DNA from: an uncultured Clostridia bacterium
GTDB taxonomy: Bacteria; Bacillota; Clostridia; Oscillospirales; Oscillospiraceae
Direction of reading: 5' to 3'
NCBI GenBank assembly: GCA_947173485.1
Contig: CAMWFH010000019.1
Coordinates: forward strand, 1-49,993
Length of the DNA stretch: 49,993 nt
The first letter of the stretch is position 1. The number at the start of each line of letters is the position of its first letter. Below the pieces are notes generated by a model that did not search any database, had not been told where the DNA came from, and was given only the letters and a program-made list of their open reading frames with translations. Shown piece by piece: positions 23,485-31,941 of the stretch. The position numbers and the translations under genes are program-made.

Positions 23485-24294
23485 ATGTCAGCCATAAAGA
23501 ACGAATCTACAGACGAGCTGCTGCGCCAGATCCTGCCCAGCCTGGCGGTCCAGATCCGTATACCGCTGGGGAACATGTACAGCACCCTTCAGCGCCTGCT
23601 GCGCCGGTATCCGGCAACAGGGGAGGAGCTGGCCCCCTTCTACCAGAGCTACTACCGGATGCTCCGCCTGGCGGGCAACCTCAGCGACGCCCAGGAGCTG
23701 ACCAGCGAGGAGCCGCTGCCGCTGGCCAATGAGGACATCGTGGCCTTCGTCCACCAGATCTGTCTCCAGGCCGAGACCCCGGCGGAGCTGTGCGGCCAGC
23801 GGATCATCTTCCAGAGCAGCAAGAGCGCCCACATCATGGCCTTCCATCCCAGCAGCATCGAGCGGCTGCTTTTGAACCTGCTGTCCAACTCTATGAAGTT
23901 CTCTGGAAAGGGCTGCCTCATCACCGTGTCCGTGACCGTGCGGCGGGACACGGTAGAGCTGACGGTGGAGGACACCGGGCCGGGGCTGGACCCGGCAGTG
24001 CCCCTGTTCACCCCCTATCTGCCCCCGGGGCCGCGGGACAGCTCCCCCAGGGGCCTGGGATTAGGGCTGCTGCTCTGCCGCCGGGCGGCCCTGGGCCACG
24101 GCGGGAACCTCCTGGTCTCCAGCCTGCCCAACGTTGGGACCAAGGTCACCGTCTCCCTGCCGAACATCCGGGCCTCCCACAGCCTCCTGCGGGATTCCGT
24201 CCTGGACTACGCCGGCGGATTCAACCACACCCTGGTGGAGCTCTCCGACGCCCTGCCCGCCGCCGCCTTCCTTCCCCCTCAGCTGGACCACTGA
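23485..24294 (+). CDS. Histidine-kinase-like ATPase lacking the phospho-acceptor histidine
   Basis: A 269-residue soluble protein with the HATPase_c fold of sensor kinases: N-box NLLSNSMKFS at 131-140, G1 box DTGPGL at 163-168 and G2 glycines in RGLGLGLLLC at about 189-198. The N-terminal helical region aligns with the HisKA dimer domain, but where kinases have SHELRTPL this protein has AVQIRIPL (residues 21-28), so the histidine is absent. It has no membrane helix, and no response regulator is adjacent. It could be a GHKL regulator or a degenerate kinase that signals by binding. The start follows CGGAGGTG. Confidence 0.8.
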   Translation: MSAIKNESTDELLRQILPSLAVQIRIPLGNMYSTLQRLLRRYPATGEELAPFYQSYYRMLRLAGNLSDAQELTSEEPLPLANEDIVAFVHQICLQAETPAELCGQRIIFQSSKSAHIMAFHPSSIERLLLNLLSNSMKFSGKGCLITVSVTVRRDTVELTVEDTGPGLDPAVPLFTPYLPPGPRDSSPRGLGLGLLLCRRAALGHGGNLLVSSLPNVGTKVTVSLPNIRASHSLLRDSVLDYAGGFNHTLVELSDALPAAAFLPPQLDH

Positions 24295-24338
24295 GGGGGA
24301 TCTTTCTGCCTATCCTGTCAAATTTGATAAAACAAGTG

Positions 24339-24367
24339 TTGCATTTTCCCGGAAAACGTGGTATGAT
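24339..24367 (+). promoter_or_regulatory. lexA promoter
   Basis: TTGCAT at 24339-24344, a 17-base spacer and TATGAT at 24362-24367. Confidence 0.75.
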
Positions 24368-24401
24368 ACAAATGTACATTTTATCGCACATAGATCGATA
24401 T

Positions 24402-24413
24402 GAGAACGATCGT
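24402..24413 (+). promoter_or_regulatory. Possible degenerate SOS box
   Basis: GAACGATCGTCT is close to the Gram-positive LexA site (GAAC, 4 bases, GTTC-like) but differs in the right half. It lies between the lexA promoter and its start codon, where an autoregulatory site is expected. It is a weak match. Confidence 0.3.
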
Positions 24414-24435
24414 CTATGGGGAAAGGAAGGCCAGC

Positions 24436-25035
24436 ATGGGCAGACGGACAGATACACAACAGCGGATCTACGACACGATCGTCCGCATGATCCAGGAAAA
24501 CGGCTATGCGCCCTCCGTCCGGGAGATCGGGGAGGCGGTGGGCCTCCGGTCCTCCTCCACGGTCCACTTCCATCTAAAAAAGCTGGAGGAGGCGGGGAAG
24601 ATCGCCAAGGGGGCCTACAAGGGCCGGGCCATCGCCCTGCCCCAGCAGGACGAGGAGGCGCTGTCTGCTGACCGCGTCCCCATCGTGGGCGATGTGGCCG
24701 CCGGCGCGCCGATCCTGGCCCAGGAGTGCATCGACGACTATCTGGTCTTTGATACCGGCGGCCGGCCGGAGGAGTATTTCGCCCTGCGGGTCCGGGGGGA
24801 GTCCATGTTGGGGGCCGGCATCCTGCCCCACGACCTGGTGGTGGTCCGGCGGCAGCAGACCGCCAACAGCGGCGAGATCGTGGTGGCCCTCCTGGGGGAG
24901 GAGGCCACGGTCAAGCGCCTGCGCCGCCGCCAGGGGGAGGTGTGGCTGATGCCGGAGAACGACGACTATGAGCCGATCGACGGCACCCACGCCCAGATTC
25001 TGGGCAAGGTCACGGCGGTGATCCGCCACTATTGA
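24436..25035 (+). CDS. lexA: SOS repressor LexA
   Basis: A 199-residue repressor of DNA-damage genes. The winged HTH occupies about residues 1-70 (TQQRIYDTIVRMIQENGYAP, then EIGEAVGLRSSSTVHFHLKKLE). The autocleavage site Ala-Gly is present in DVAAGAPIL. The serine protease-like domain has its Ser in RGESMLGAGI and its Lys in EEATVKRLRRR. The start at 24436 matches the family N-terminus and follows AAAGGAAGG; an earlier ATG at 24400 would add 12 unusual residues. uvrA, uvrB and recD2 in this window could be targets. Confidence 0.96.
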   Translation: MGRRTDTQQRIYDTIVRMIQENGYAPSVREIGEAVGLRSSSTVHFHLKKLEEAGKIAKGAYKGRAIALPQQDEEALSADRVPIVGDVAAGAPILAQECIDDYLVFDTGGRPEEYFALRVRGESMLGAGILPHDLVVVRRQQTANSGEIVVALLGEEATVKRLRRRQGEVWLMPENDDYEPIDGTHAQILGKVTAVIRHY

Positions 25036-25044
25036 CAGACAGGA

Positions 25045-25080
25045 ACGGGACAGGCCAGAACGGCCTGCCCCGTCTATTTT
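25045..25080 (+). terminator. lexA terminator
   Basis: A 12-bp stem with one mismatch (25045-25056 with 25062-25073), then TATTTT. Confidence 0.75.
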
Positions 25081-25084
25081 GCCC

Positions 25085-25813
25085 TCAGCCCGCCGCCCAG
25101 GCCAGCAGGAGCAGGTGGAGGGGATAGGCGGCGTACCAGATGTACTTGTCCCCAGGGAAGCTCCGTCCCCGCTCCCCGTTATAGAAGAAGGTCAGGACAA
25201 CCCCCAGGAGGGGGCCCATGGTGTTGAGGGCCCAGAGGCGGAGCCAGCGGCCTGTCAGGGTCCCGGCGGCGGCCTGGGTCAGGATGTCCCAGGTGAAGCT
25301 CCAGCGGCCCAGGGGCAGCAGGAGGAGCCACAGCAGCAGCTTTTTCCGCCGGGGCCAGGCCTCTGTCAGATAGAAGGCCAGGATGAAGAGGATATACCGC
25401 CCCTTCCCCTCGCTCAGCGCCAGCACCTCCGCCAGGACCACCAGGAGCCCCGCCGCCAGATGCCCCAGCCCTGGCCGGCATTTGTTCCCCCAGTCCAGCA
25501 GCCGGAGGGCCAGAAGGCCCAGCAGCAGGGTGAAGAGGATGTTCCCATGGTCCCCGAACAGCCAGTAGTAGGGCTGCTCCGCCAGGCAGGCGAAGAGGAG
25601 CAGCCGCAGGGCATAGCGCCTGACGCTGCGGGTGTGGCGGTAGCCGTTGGCGATGGAGAACAGGAAGATAGGCGCGGCGATGCGGCCCAAATAGTGCAGT
25701 CCTTGCTGGAGCGGCTCCGGCGCCCAGCCGAAGGCCACGGCGGGCCAGACGTAGGCGATGTGGTCATAGAGCATGGACAGCAGGGCGATGGTCTTCAGTG
25801 TAAAGAAGCTCAT
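25085..25813 (-). CDS. TraX-family membrane protein
   Basis: A 242-residue integral membrane protein with about seven or eight hydrophobic helices. It opens with LKTIALLSMLYDHIAYV and has GRIAAPIFLFSIANGYRHTR, the conserved TraX features (TraX in F plasmid is linked to pilin acetylation). Outside plasmids such proteins are membrane acyltransferase-like with unknown substrates, and no conjugation genes are nearby. The start at 25813 follows GGGGAGG. Confidence 0.85.
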   Translation of the reverse strand: MSFFTLKTIALLSMLYDHIAYVWPAVAFGWAPEPLQQGLHYLGRIAAPIFLFSIANGYRHTRSVRRYALRLLLFACLAEQPYYWLFGDHGNILFTLLLGLLALRLLDWGNKCRPGLGHLAAGLLVVLAEVLALSEGKGRYILFILAFYLTEAWPRRKKLLLWLLLLPLGRWSFTWDILTQAAAGTLTGRWLRLWALNTMGPLLGVVLTFFYNGERGRSFPGDKYIWYAAYPLHLLLLAWAAG

Positions 25814-25915
25814 ATAGGATACCTCCCCTTGTTGGATACCAGGAGGATACCATATATTTCTTACAAACAAAGCCCCAACCAGCTTACAGATCTCTTACAG
25901 ACAGTTACAGTCCCA

Positions 25916-25952
25916 TAAAAAGCATGGACCCCCGGCTCATCGCCGGAGGTCC
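25916..25952 (-). terminator. galE terminator
   Basis: On the minus strand an 11-bp stem with one G-U pair (25952-25942 with 25936-25926), then AUGC and five Us (25920-25916). Confidence 0.85.
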
Positions 25953-25969
25953 GCTCGTTTCGGTCTTGC

Positions 25970-26971
25970 TCAGCCCATATGGCTGCTGGTGAAGCGCCAG
26001 CTGTCCCGGCACATGGAATCCAGGTCCCGGGTGGTGTGCCAGTGGTAGAGGGCCTCGGCTTTCCGCGGGTCGGCCCAGAAGGCGGGCAGGTCCCCAGCCC
26101 GGCGGGGGCAGATCTGATACGCCAGCTCCTTCCCGCAGGCCCGCTCATAGGCGTGGAACAGCTCCAGCACGCTGGTGCCCTTGCCGCTGCCCAGGTTCAC
26201 CGCCTCTACCCCGGTGTGGCTGAGGGCGTACTCCAGGGCCTTCACATGGCCCTCGGCCAAATCCATCACATGGATATAGTCCCGGACGCCGGTGCCGTCG
26301 GGGGTGTCGTAGTCCCCGCCAAAGACCCGCAGGTAGGGCAGCTCGCCGGTGGCCACCTTGGCGATATAGGGCATCAGGTTGTTGGGGATGCCGTTGGGGG
26401 CCTCGCCGATCAGGCCGCTCTCGTGGGCGCCCACCGGGTTGAAGTAGCGCAGGAGGCTGATGGACCAGGCCGGGTCCGTGGCCGCCAGGTCGGTCAGCAT
26501 CTGCTCGATCATCACCTTGGTCCAGCCATAGGGGCTGGTGGCGGAGGTGGGCATCCCCTCCACATAGGGGATGGGGTTCACCGGCCCATAGACCGTGGCG
26601 GAGGAGGAGAACACCAGCACCTTGCAGTCCGCCTCCCGCATGGCCCGGCAGAGGTTCAGGCTGCCGGTGATGTTGTTGTGGTAATACTCCAGGGGCTTAC
26701 TGACGCTCTCGCCCACGGCCTTCAGCCCGGCGAAATGGATGACGCCGTCGAAGTGGTCCTTTTGAAAGACCGCCTGGACGGCCTCCAGGTCCAGCAGATC
26801 CACCTCATAGGCCAGGACCTTTTTGCCGGTGATCTGCTCGATGGCGGCCACCGCCGCCGGGGAGGAGTTGACATAGTTGTCCAGGACAGCGACCTCATAG
26901 CCGCTCTCCAGCAGGGAGACGCAGGTATGGCTGCCGATGAAGCCGGCGCCGCCGGTGACGAGGATACGCAT
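25970..26971 (-). CDS. galE: UDP-glucose 4-epimerase
   Basis: A 333-residue NAD-dependent short-chain dehydrogenase-type enzyme that interconverts UDP-glucose and UDP-galactose. It shows the Rossmann motif TGGAGFIGSHT at residues 6-16, VLDNYVNSSP, the catalytic region FSSSATVYG and the YxxxK pair in SPYGWTKVMIEQ, plus LRYFNPVGAHESG. The length is standard. It has its own promoter and terminator and no other gal gene nearby, so it probably serves surface polysaccharide synthesis as well as galactose use. Confidence 0.96.
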   Translation of the reverse strand: MRILVTGGAGFIGSHTCVSLLESGYEVAVLDNYVNSSPAAVAAIEQITGKKVLAYEVDLLDLEAVQAVFQKDHFDGVIHFAGLKAVGESVSKPLEYYHNNITGSLNLCRAMREADCKVLVFSSSATVYGPVNPIPYVEGMPTSATSPYGWTKVMIEQMLTDLAATDPAWSISLLRYFNPVGAHESGLIGEAPNGIPNNLMPYIAKVATGELPYLRVFGGDYDTPDGTGVRDYIHVMDLAEGHVKALEYALSHTGVEAVNLGSGKGTSVLELFHAYERACGKELAYQICPRRAGDLPAFWADPRKAEALYHWHTTRDLDSMCRDSWRFTSSHMG

Positions 26972-27027
26972 GGATAGGCCCTCCTTTGTCGATCTCAGGA
27001 TGGGGCAGAGCCCCTGTGTTATTTCTC

Positions 27028-27055
27028 ATTATAACAGGACAGGCGGGAATTACAA
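27028..27055 (-). promoter_or_regulatory. galE promoter
   Basis: On the minus strand: TTGTAA (27055-27050), a 16-base spacer and TATAAT (27033-27028). Confidence 0.72.
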
Positions 27056-27236
27056 TCGGTTTTCCCCGCTCTTTCTGGATAAATCGGTCATTCTGTAGGC
27101 CAGCCCGGCCCGGCGGCACCCCGCAGGGGGCGCAGAAGAGGACATAGTGGGACATATATTATCCACCGGCCGCCTATACTTCCCTATCTTTCGCTATTTC
27201 CCATGTGGTATGGTAACAGAAAAGGAGGGACGAGCT

Positions 27237-28046
27237 ATGGAAACGGTCCGTTACGCCAGCAAAAAGATCCTCTACATACCCATCGACCTGATCTCCCCCA
27301 ACCCCCACCAGCCCCGGCAGCAGTTCCACCGGGAGGAGCTGCGGGAGCTGAGCGATTCCATCCGCCGCCACGGCATCCTCCAGCCCCTCACGGTCCGTCA
27401 GGGGATCCACAGCTATATCCTGGTGGCTGGGGAGCGGCGGCTGCGGGCGGCGGGGATGGCGGGGCTGACCAAGGTCCCCTGCCTGCTGGTGGCCGGGGAC
27501 GGGGAGGACAGCGCCGTGCTGGCCCTGGTGGAGAACCTCCAGCGGAGCGACCTCCACTATCTGGAAGAGGCCGCCGCCATCGCCCGGCTCATCGCGGACT
27601 ACCACATGAGCCAGGAGGAGGCCGCCGCCAAGCTGGGCCGGAGCCAGCCGGCGATCGCCAACAAGCTCCGCCTGCTGCGGCTGAGCCAGACCTGCCGGGA
27701 CCTGCTGCGGGAGAAGGGGCTCACCGAGCGCCACGCCCGGGCCCTCCTCCGGCTGGCGGGGGAGGAGGAGCGGCTGGCCGCCCTGGAGCAGATGGCCAAG
27801 GAGAAGATGACCGTGGCCCAGGCGGAGGCCTACATCGAGCGCCTGCTGACCGAAGTCCAGACCACCCCGCCGGAGCGCCGCCGGACCTTTATCCTGAAGG
27901 ACGTGCGGCTGTTCCTCAACTCCCTAGACCGGAGCGTCTCCCTGATGCGGGAGGCGGGGGTGGCCGCCAAGGTGGAGCGGGAGGAGACAGAGGATGGACT
28001 GGTGGTCACCGTTCGGATCCCCCGGGCCAGAGCGCCGGCCAAGTAG
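27237..28046 (+). CDS. ParB/Spo0J-family protein, Noc-like
   Basis: A 269-residue DNA-binding protein of the ParB superfamily. The CTP-binding N-domain shows PHQPRQQF, the GERRLRAAG motif and LVENLQRSDLHYLEEAAAI. The HTH is at about residues 125-165 (SQEEAAAKLGRSQPAIANKLRLL). Relatives either load on parS to segregate chromosomes or, as Noc, block division over the nucleoid. parA is not adjacent, which favours a stand-alone or Noc-like role, but sequence alone does not settle it. The start at 27237 follows AAAGGAGGGA; the open frame extends 30 codons upstream without a site. Confidence 0.85.
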   Translation: METVRYASKKILYIPIDLISPNPHQPRQQFHREELRELSDSIRRHGILQPLTVRQGIHSYILVAGERRLRAAGMAGLTKVPCLLVAGDGEDSAVLALVENLQRSDLHYLEEAAAIARLIADYHMSQEEAAAKLGRSQPAIANKLRLLRLSQTCRDLLREKGLTERHARALLRLAGEEERLAALEQMAKEKMTVAQAEAYIERLLTEVQTTPPERRRTFILKDVRLFLNSLDRSVSLMREAGVAAKVEREETEDGLVVTVRIPRARAPAK

Positions 28047-28055
28047 GAGCCCTGC

Positions 28056-28082
28056 AAGGGGGAGAGCCAGTCTCTCCCCCTT
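28056..28082. terminator. Hairpin between convergent genes
   Basis: A perfect 11-bp stem (28056-28066 with 28072-28082) between the ParB-like gene and the convergent lipid kinase gene. T-tracts are short on both strands. Confidence 0.65.
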
Positions 28083-28099
28083 ATCTCCTGCCGGAGGCG

Positions 28100-28984
28100 T
28101 TAGACCCGCATCTCCAGGAGCCGGCACAGGTCATGGATCTCCACCCGGTCCGCCCCCGGCTCGAACTCCCCGTCCAGGGACCAGGGCAGGTCCTCCTTCG
28201 TCTCCAGGATGATGTGGCTGACATGCCGGAAGAGCAGGCCGCCGCCGGTGAAGTCGCTGCGGAGCAGGGACATGATGAGGTTTTGCAGGTCGTTGGCGTT
28301 CTTCGGCTCCGGGATCAGCAGCATCTCGAACTTCCCGTCGTCCACCACCACCTCATCCTGCCGGAGGCGCAGGAAGCCGCCGATGGAGGTGGCGTTGGCC
28401 ACCGCGCCGAAGAGGAAGCCCCCCTCAAAGACCTCCCCGTCCGCCGTCACGCGGACCTGGTAGGGCCGGAGGGTGGACATGCTCTTCATCCCCTCGATGA
28501 CATAGGCCAGCCGGCCCAGGTCGTTCTTCACCCCCTGGTCGGTGGAGTAGGAGGTGTTGGTGAAAGCCCCGAAGGCGGCCACATACATGAAGTACCGCCC
28601 GTTCAGCTGTCCCACGTCCAGCCGGCGGCCGGGGCAGTCCAGGATCCGGGCCGCCGCCGATGGTGGCTGGAGGGGGAGGGACAGGCTGGCGGCAAAGTCG
28701 TTGGTGCTGCCGCAGGGGATATAGCCCAGGGGCGGCCGGTCCTTTAGGGCCAGCAGGCCGCTGACCGTCTCGTTGAGGGTGCCGTCTCCGCCGCAGCAGA
28801 CCACCAGATCGTAGCCCCCCGCCTCCCTGGCCAGGGCCTCCGCCTCCCCCCGCTCCTGGGTCTGCCGCAGGGACACGGCGTAGCCCGCCTGGCAGAACAG
28901 GGCGATCACATCGTAAAAGGGCGCCCGGGAGCGGGTCTTGCCCGCCCGGGGATTGACGATCAGCAGCAGCTTCTTTTCTTCCAT
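28100..28984 (-). CDS. Diacylglycerol kinase-family lipid kinase (second copy)
   Basis: A 294-residue member of the DagK/YegS family: LLLIVNPRAGKTRSR at the N-terminus, CCGGDGTLNETVSGL and IPCGSTNDFAASLSLP for nucleotide binding, and DDGKFEMLLIPEPKN in the C-terminal domain. It shares the family plan with the gene at 19465-20394 but is clearly diverged (GSTNDFA versus GTGNDFL), so they are probably not redundant. The substrate is unknown. Confidence 0.88.
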   Translation of the reverse strand: MEEKKLLLIVNPRAGKTRSRAPFYDVIALFCQAGYAVSLRQTQERGEAEALAREAGGYDLVVCCGGDGTLNETVSGLLALKDRPPLGYIPCGSTNDFAASLSLPLQPPSAAARILDCPGRRLDVGQLNGRYFMYVAAFGAFTNTSYSTDQGVKNDLGRLAYVIEGMKSMSTLRPYQVRVTADGEVFEGGFLFGAVANATSIGGFLRLRQDEVVVDDGKFEMLLIPEPKNANDLQNLIMSLLRSDFTGGGLLFRHVSHIILETKEDLPWSLDGEFEPGADRVEIHDLCRLLEMRV

Positions 28985-29111
28985 CTGTCAAAGACCTCCT
29001 TTGGTCCCGTCTGCCGGTTCCATGTTCGCCCCTATTATACCCCCTGGGCGGTGGCAGTCAAGCGGGATGCAGTCGTTTTGCCGGAAATATCCCCAAAACG
29101 CAAAATTTGTC

Positions 29112-29140
29112 TTGACAAGCGGGCGGCGGCGCGGTATACT
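29112..29140 (+). promoter_or_regulatory. rplJL promoter
   Basis: Consensus TTGACA at 29112-29117, a 17-base spacer and TATACT at 29135-29140. Confidence 0.88.
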
Positions 29141-29149
29141 ATTAGTCGC

Positions 29150-29251
29150 GTTCCAAAGACAGCAGGTGGCGTCTGCCGTAAGTCCTGCCGAGGATCACCG
29201 ATCAATGTTCGATCTGTAGGGTCCTGGCGTCTTTGCGCCTGGGCCGTTTTT
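29150..29251 (+). ncRNA. Ribosomal protein L10 leader with terminator-like stem
   Basis: The leader contains the L10-binding core (AAAGACAGCAGGTG near 29156, then TCCTGCCGAGG near 29183). In this RNA family L10 or the L10(L12)4 complex binds the leader to repress rplJL. It ends in an imperfect 10-11 bp stem (29220-29229 with 29235-29245) and TTTTT (29247-29251), which would let the repressed form terminate transcription before rplJ. Confidence 0.88.
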
Positions 29252-29300
29252 CTTTTGGACGCACCATCCCAAGCGAGATCTAATGGAGGTGAAACCAAGA

Positions 29301-29828
29301 ATGCCTAACGCAAAAGTTCTGAGCGAGAAGCAGGCCATCGTCGAGGGCCTGACCGAAAAGCTCCAGGGCGCGGCCGCCGGCGTGCTGGTGGACTACAAGG
29401 GCATCACCGTAGCGGAGGACACCGCCCTGCGGGCCGAGTTGCGCAAGAACAACGTGGACTATGCCGTTGTGAAGAACACCCTGCTCCGCTTCGCCGTGGA
29501 CAAGCTGGGTATGAACGGGCTGGATGACCTGCTCAGCGGCACCACCGCCCTGGCTGTCTGCAAGGACGACCCCGTAGCCCCCGCCCGGGTGGTCAACGAC
29601 TTCGCCAAGAAGCTGAACGACCGCTTCGAGATCAAGGGCGGCTTCATGGACGGTAAGGTCATCCCTCTGAACGAGGTCCTGGCCCTGGCCGCCATCCCCC
29701 CGCTGCCCACCCTGCGCGCCCAGGTCCTGGGCACCATGCTGGCCCCCATCTCCGCGCTGGCTTTCGTTCTGAACCAGATCGCCGAGAACCAGGGCGCCGC
29801 TCCCGCCGGGGAGCCCGCCGCCGAGTGA
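29301..29828 (+). CDS. rplJ: 50S ribosomal protein L10
   Basis: A 175-residue L10 that anchors L7/L12 dimers to the ribosome stalk. It begins [19 protein letters not shown], includes [20 protein letters not shown] and ends in the L12-binding helix [13 protein letters not shown] followed by an Ala/Pro tail. The start at 29301 follows GGAGGTGA; an ATG at 29283 overlaps the site and is not used. Confidence 0.97.
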   Translation: MPNAKVLSEKQAIVEGLTEKLQGAAAGVLVDYKGITVAEDTALRAELRKNNVDYAVVKNTLLRFAVDKLGMNGLDDLLSGTTALAVCKDDPVAPARVVNDFAKKLNDRFEIKGGFMDGKVIPLNEVLALAAIPPLPTLRAQVLGTMLAPISALAFVLNQIAENQGAAPAGEPAAE

Positions 29829-29880
29829 GCGGCGGCACCACTCTCATTTTCAAACAACATCATTTAGGAGGTCTACTACA

Positions 29881-30252
29881 ATGGCTAGTGAGAAGATCGA
29901 TGCTATGATCGAGGAGATCAAGGGCCTGACTGTTCTGGAGCTGAGCGAACTGGTCCACGAGCTGGAGGAAGTCTTTGGCGTGTCCGCCGCCGCTATGGCC
30001 GCCGGTCCCGCTACCGCCGCCGCTCCCGTAGAGGAGAAGACCGAGTTCGACGTGGTCCTGGCCAGCTTCGATGCCGCCGCCAAGATCAAGGTCATCAAGG
30101 CCGTCCGCGAGATCAGCGGTCTGGGCCTGGGCGAGGCCAAGGCTTTCGTGGAGTCCGCCCCCAAGGCTATCAAGGAGGGCATCTCCAAGGACGAGGCCGA
30201 GGAGCTGAAGAAGAAGCTGGAAGAGGCCGGCGCCAAAGTCGAGATCAAGTGA
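29881..30252 (+). CDS. rplL: 50S ribosomal protein L7/L12
   Basis: A 123-residue stalk protein. The N-terminal dimer domain ([20 protein letters not shown]) is followed by an Ala-rich hinge (about 38-52) and the factor-binding C-domain [20 protein letters not shown] to the end [13 protein letters not shown]. It has a strong AGGAGG site and is co-transcribed with rplJ. Confidence 0.98.
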   Translation: MASEKIDAMIEEIKGLTVLELSELVHELEEVFGVSAAAMAAGPATAAAPVEEKTEFDVVLASFDAAAKIKVIKAVREISGLGLGEAKAFVESAPKAIKEGISKDEAEELKKKLEEAGAKVEIK

Positions 30253-30276
30253 TCGACCCCTCTGGGGAAAAAGCGA

Positions 30277-30309
30277 GCCGGGACAGCCTTGGGCTGTCCC
30301 GGCCTTTTT
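30277..30309 (+). terminator. rplJL terminator
   Basis: A perfect 12-bp stem (30277-30288 with 30292-30303), then CTTTTT. Confidence 0.93.
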
Positions 30310-30334
30310 GCGCGCAGAGGCCCGAAACGTTCGG

Positions 30335-30363
30335 TTGACAGGGCCCCGGTCCTCCCTTATAAT
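30335..30363 (+). promoter_or_regulatory. Promoter of the phosphoribosyltransferase gene
   Basis: Full consensus: TTGACA at 30335-30340, a 17-base spacer and TATAAT at 30358-30363. Confidence 0.88.
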
Positions 30364-30396
30364 GGGGGTATACTATATGAACAGGAGGGACCTTTT

Positions 30397-30957
30397 GTGA
30401 CCTATACGATGGAGATCGCCGGCCTGGAGCGGCAGCTGCCCCTCTGTCCCGTCTCGGAGGAGCTGTATATCGCCGCCTTTATCCTCTTCGGCGACGCGGA
30501 GCTGACCACTGCCTGCGCCAGGGAGCTGCTGCGGCGGATTCCGGCGGACAGCTACGACTATATGCTCACCGCCGAGGCCAAGAGCATCGGCCTGATCAAC
30601 GAGATGGCCCGGCAGTCCGGGGCCAAGACCTACTTCATCGCCCGGAAGGGCTCCAAGGTCTATATGCGCGACCCCATCCACGTCTCCGTCCGCTCCATCA
30701 CCACCCTGCGGCAGCAGGACCTGTTCCTGGGGGCGGACGACTGCGAGAAGATCCGGGGGCGGCGGATCTTGATCGTGGACGACGTGATCTCCACCGGCGA
30801 GAGCCTCCACGCTTTGGAGAAGCTGGTAGAGGCCGCCGGCGGCACCGTCACCGGCCGGGCCGCCGTCCTGGCGGAGGGGGACGCGCTGGAGATGAAGGGG
30901 CTGACCTATCTGGGCCGCCTGCCCCTGTTCAACGCTGACGGGACCCCCAAGGCGTAG
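30397..30957 (+). CDS. Type I phosphoribosyltransferase, adenine-PRTase-like
   Basis: A 186-residue enzyme with the PRPP-binding signature RRILIVDDVISTGESLHAL at about residues 122-140 and a flexible-loop region RKGSKVYMRDPI. Type I enzymes of this size make nucleotides from PRPP and a base; adenine or xanthine are the usual substrates, and sequence alone does not choose between them. The GTG start at 30397 is preferred because AGGAGGG lies 7 bases upstream; an ATG follows at 30409. DUF362 and aldo/keto reductase genes follow on the same strand. Confidence 0.82.
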   Translation: MTYTMEIAGLERQLPLCPVSEELYIAAFILFGDAELTTACARELLRRIPADSYDYMLTAEAKSIGLINEMARQSGAKTYFIARKGSKVYMRDPIHVSVRSITTLRQQDLFLGADDCEKIRGRRILIVDDVISTGESLHALEKLVEAAGGTVTGRAAVLAEGDALEMKGLTYLGRLPLFNADGTPKA

Positions 30958-30992
30958 AGCCCTATTTTATCAAGAAAAAAGGAGATTTTGTC

Positions 30993-31871
30993 ATGCAGAA
31001 AGCGACTGTGTATTTTACCAAGGACATCACCCCGGAGGGGCTGCAAAAGGTCTATCGCGCCCTGGGCGTGGAGCTGCCCGGCAAGGTGGCGGTGAAGATC
31101 TCCACCGGCGAGCCGGGGGGACACAACTTCCTCCAGCCGGCGCTGATCGCCCCCCTGGTCCAGGCGATCGGCGGCACCATCGTGGAGAGCAACACCGCCT
31201 ACGCCGGCCGGCGGGACACCAACGAGGCCCACTGGCAGACCTTCAAGGACCACGGCTTCGCCGCCATCGCCCCCTGCGACCTGCTGGACGAGGAGGGGGA
31301 GCTCATTCTGCCGGTGGACGGCGGCGTCCGCATCCGGGAGAACATCGTAGGCAGCCACCTGAAAAACTACCAGTCCATGCTGGTCCTCTCCCACTTCAAG
31401 GGCCACCCCATGGCGGGCCTGGGCGGGGCGCTGAAGAATATGTCTATCGGCATCGCCTCCTCCCGGGGCAAGGCATGGATCCACACCTCCGGTAGCGGGG
31501 ACACCTCCATGAACGCCATCATGACCGCCGACCAGGACAGCTTCCTGGACGCCATGGCTGACGCGGACAAGTCCGTGGTGGACTTTATGGGCCGGGAGAA
31601 CATCGTCTATGTCAACGTGGCCAACCGCCTCAGCGTGGACTGCGACTGCTGCGAGGCCCCGGCGGAGCCGGAGATGATGGATATCGGCATCTTCGCCTCG
31701 ATCGACCCGGTGGCCCTGGACCAGGCCTGCGTGGACGCGGTCTACGCCTCCCCGGACCCCGGCAAGGCCGCCCTGATCGAACGGATGGAGAGCCGCAACG
31801 GCGTCCGCACCATCCAGGCCGCCGCCGCCCTGGGGCTGGGCACCCAGGAATACGACCTGGTAGAGCTGTAA
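30993..31871 (+). CDS. DUF362-family protein
   Basis: A 292-residue protein with the DUF362 core: VAVKISTGEPGGHNFLQP near residue 30, SHFKGHPMAGLGGALKNMSIGIAS at about 133-156, then NVANRLSVDCDCC and IGIFASIDPVALDQACVD. The family is widespread in anaerobes and often sits with iron-sulfur proteins; its activity is not established. There is no ferredoxin domain in this copy. The conserved CDCC cluster could bind metal. It follows the phosphoribosyltransferase by 35 bases and precedes a ferredoxin-type reductase. Confidence 0.85.
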   Translation: MQKATVYFTKDITPEGLQKVYRALGVELPGKVAVKISTGEPGGHNFLQPALIAPLVQAIGGTIVESNTAYAGRRDTNEAHWQTFKDHGFAAIAPCDLLDEEGELILPVDGGVRIRENIVGSHLKNYQSMLVLSHFKGHPMAGLGGALKNMSIGIASSRGKAWIHTSGSGDTSMNAIMTADQDSFLDAMADADKSVVDFMGRENIVYVNVANRLSVDCDCCEAPAEPEMMDIGIFASIDPVALDQACVDAVYASPDPGKAALIERMESRNGVRTIQAAAALGLGTQEYDLVEL

Positions 31872-31879
31872 TGAATGAC

Positions 31880-31914
31880 CTGCCCCGTGTCCAAATACCA
31901 TGGACGCGGGGCAG
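31880..31914 (+). other. Strong intercistronic hairpin
   Basis: A 14-bp stem with one G-T pair (31880-31893 with 31901-31914) between the DUF362 and aldo/keto reductase genes. No T-tract follows, so it may protect mRNA or only partly terminate. Confidence 0.7.
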
Positions 31915-31941
31915 ATCGATACATAAAAATAAGGAGTTCGT

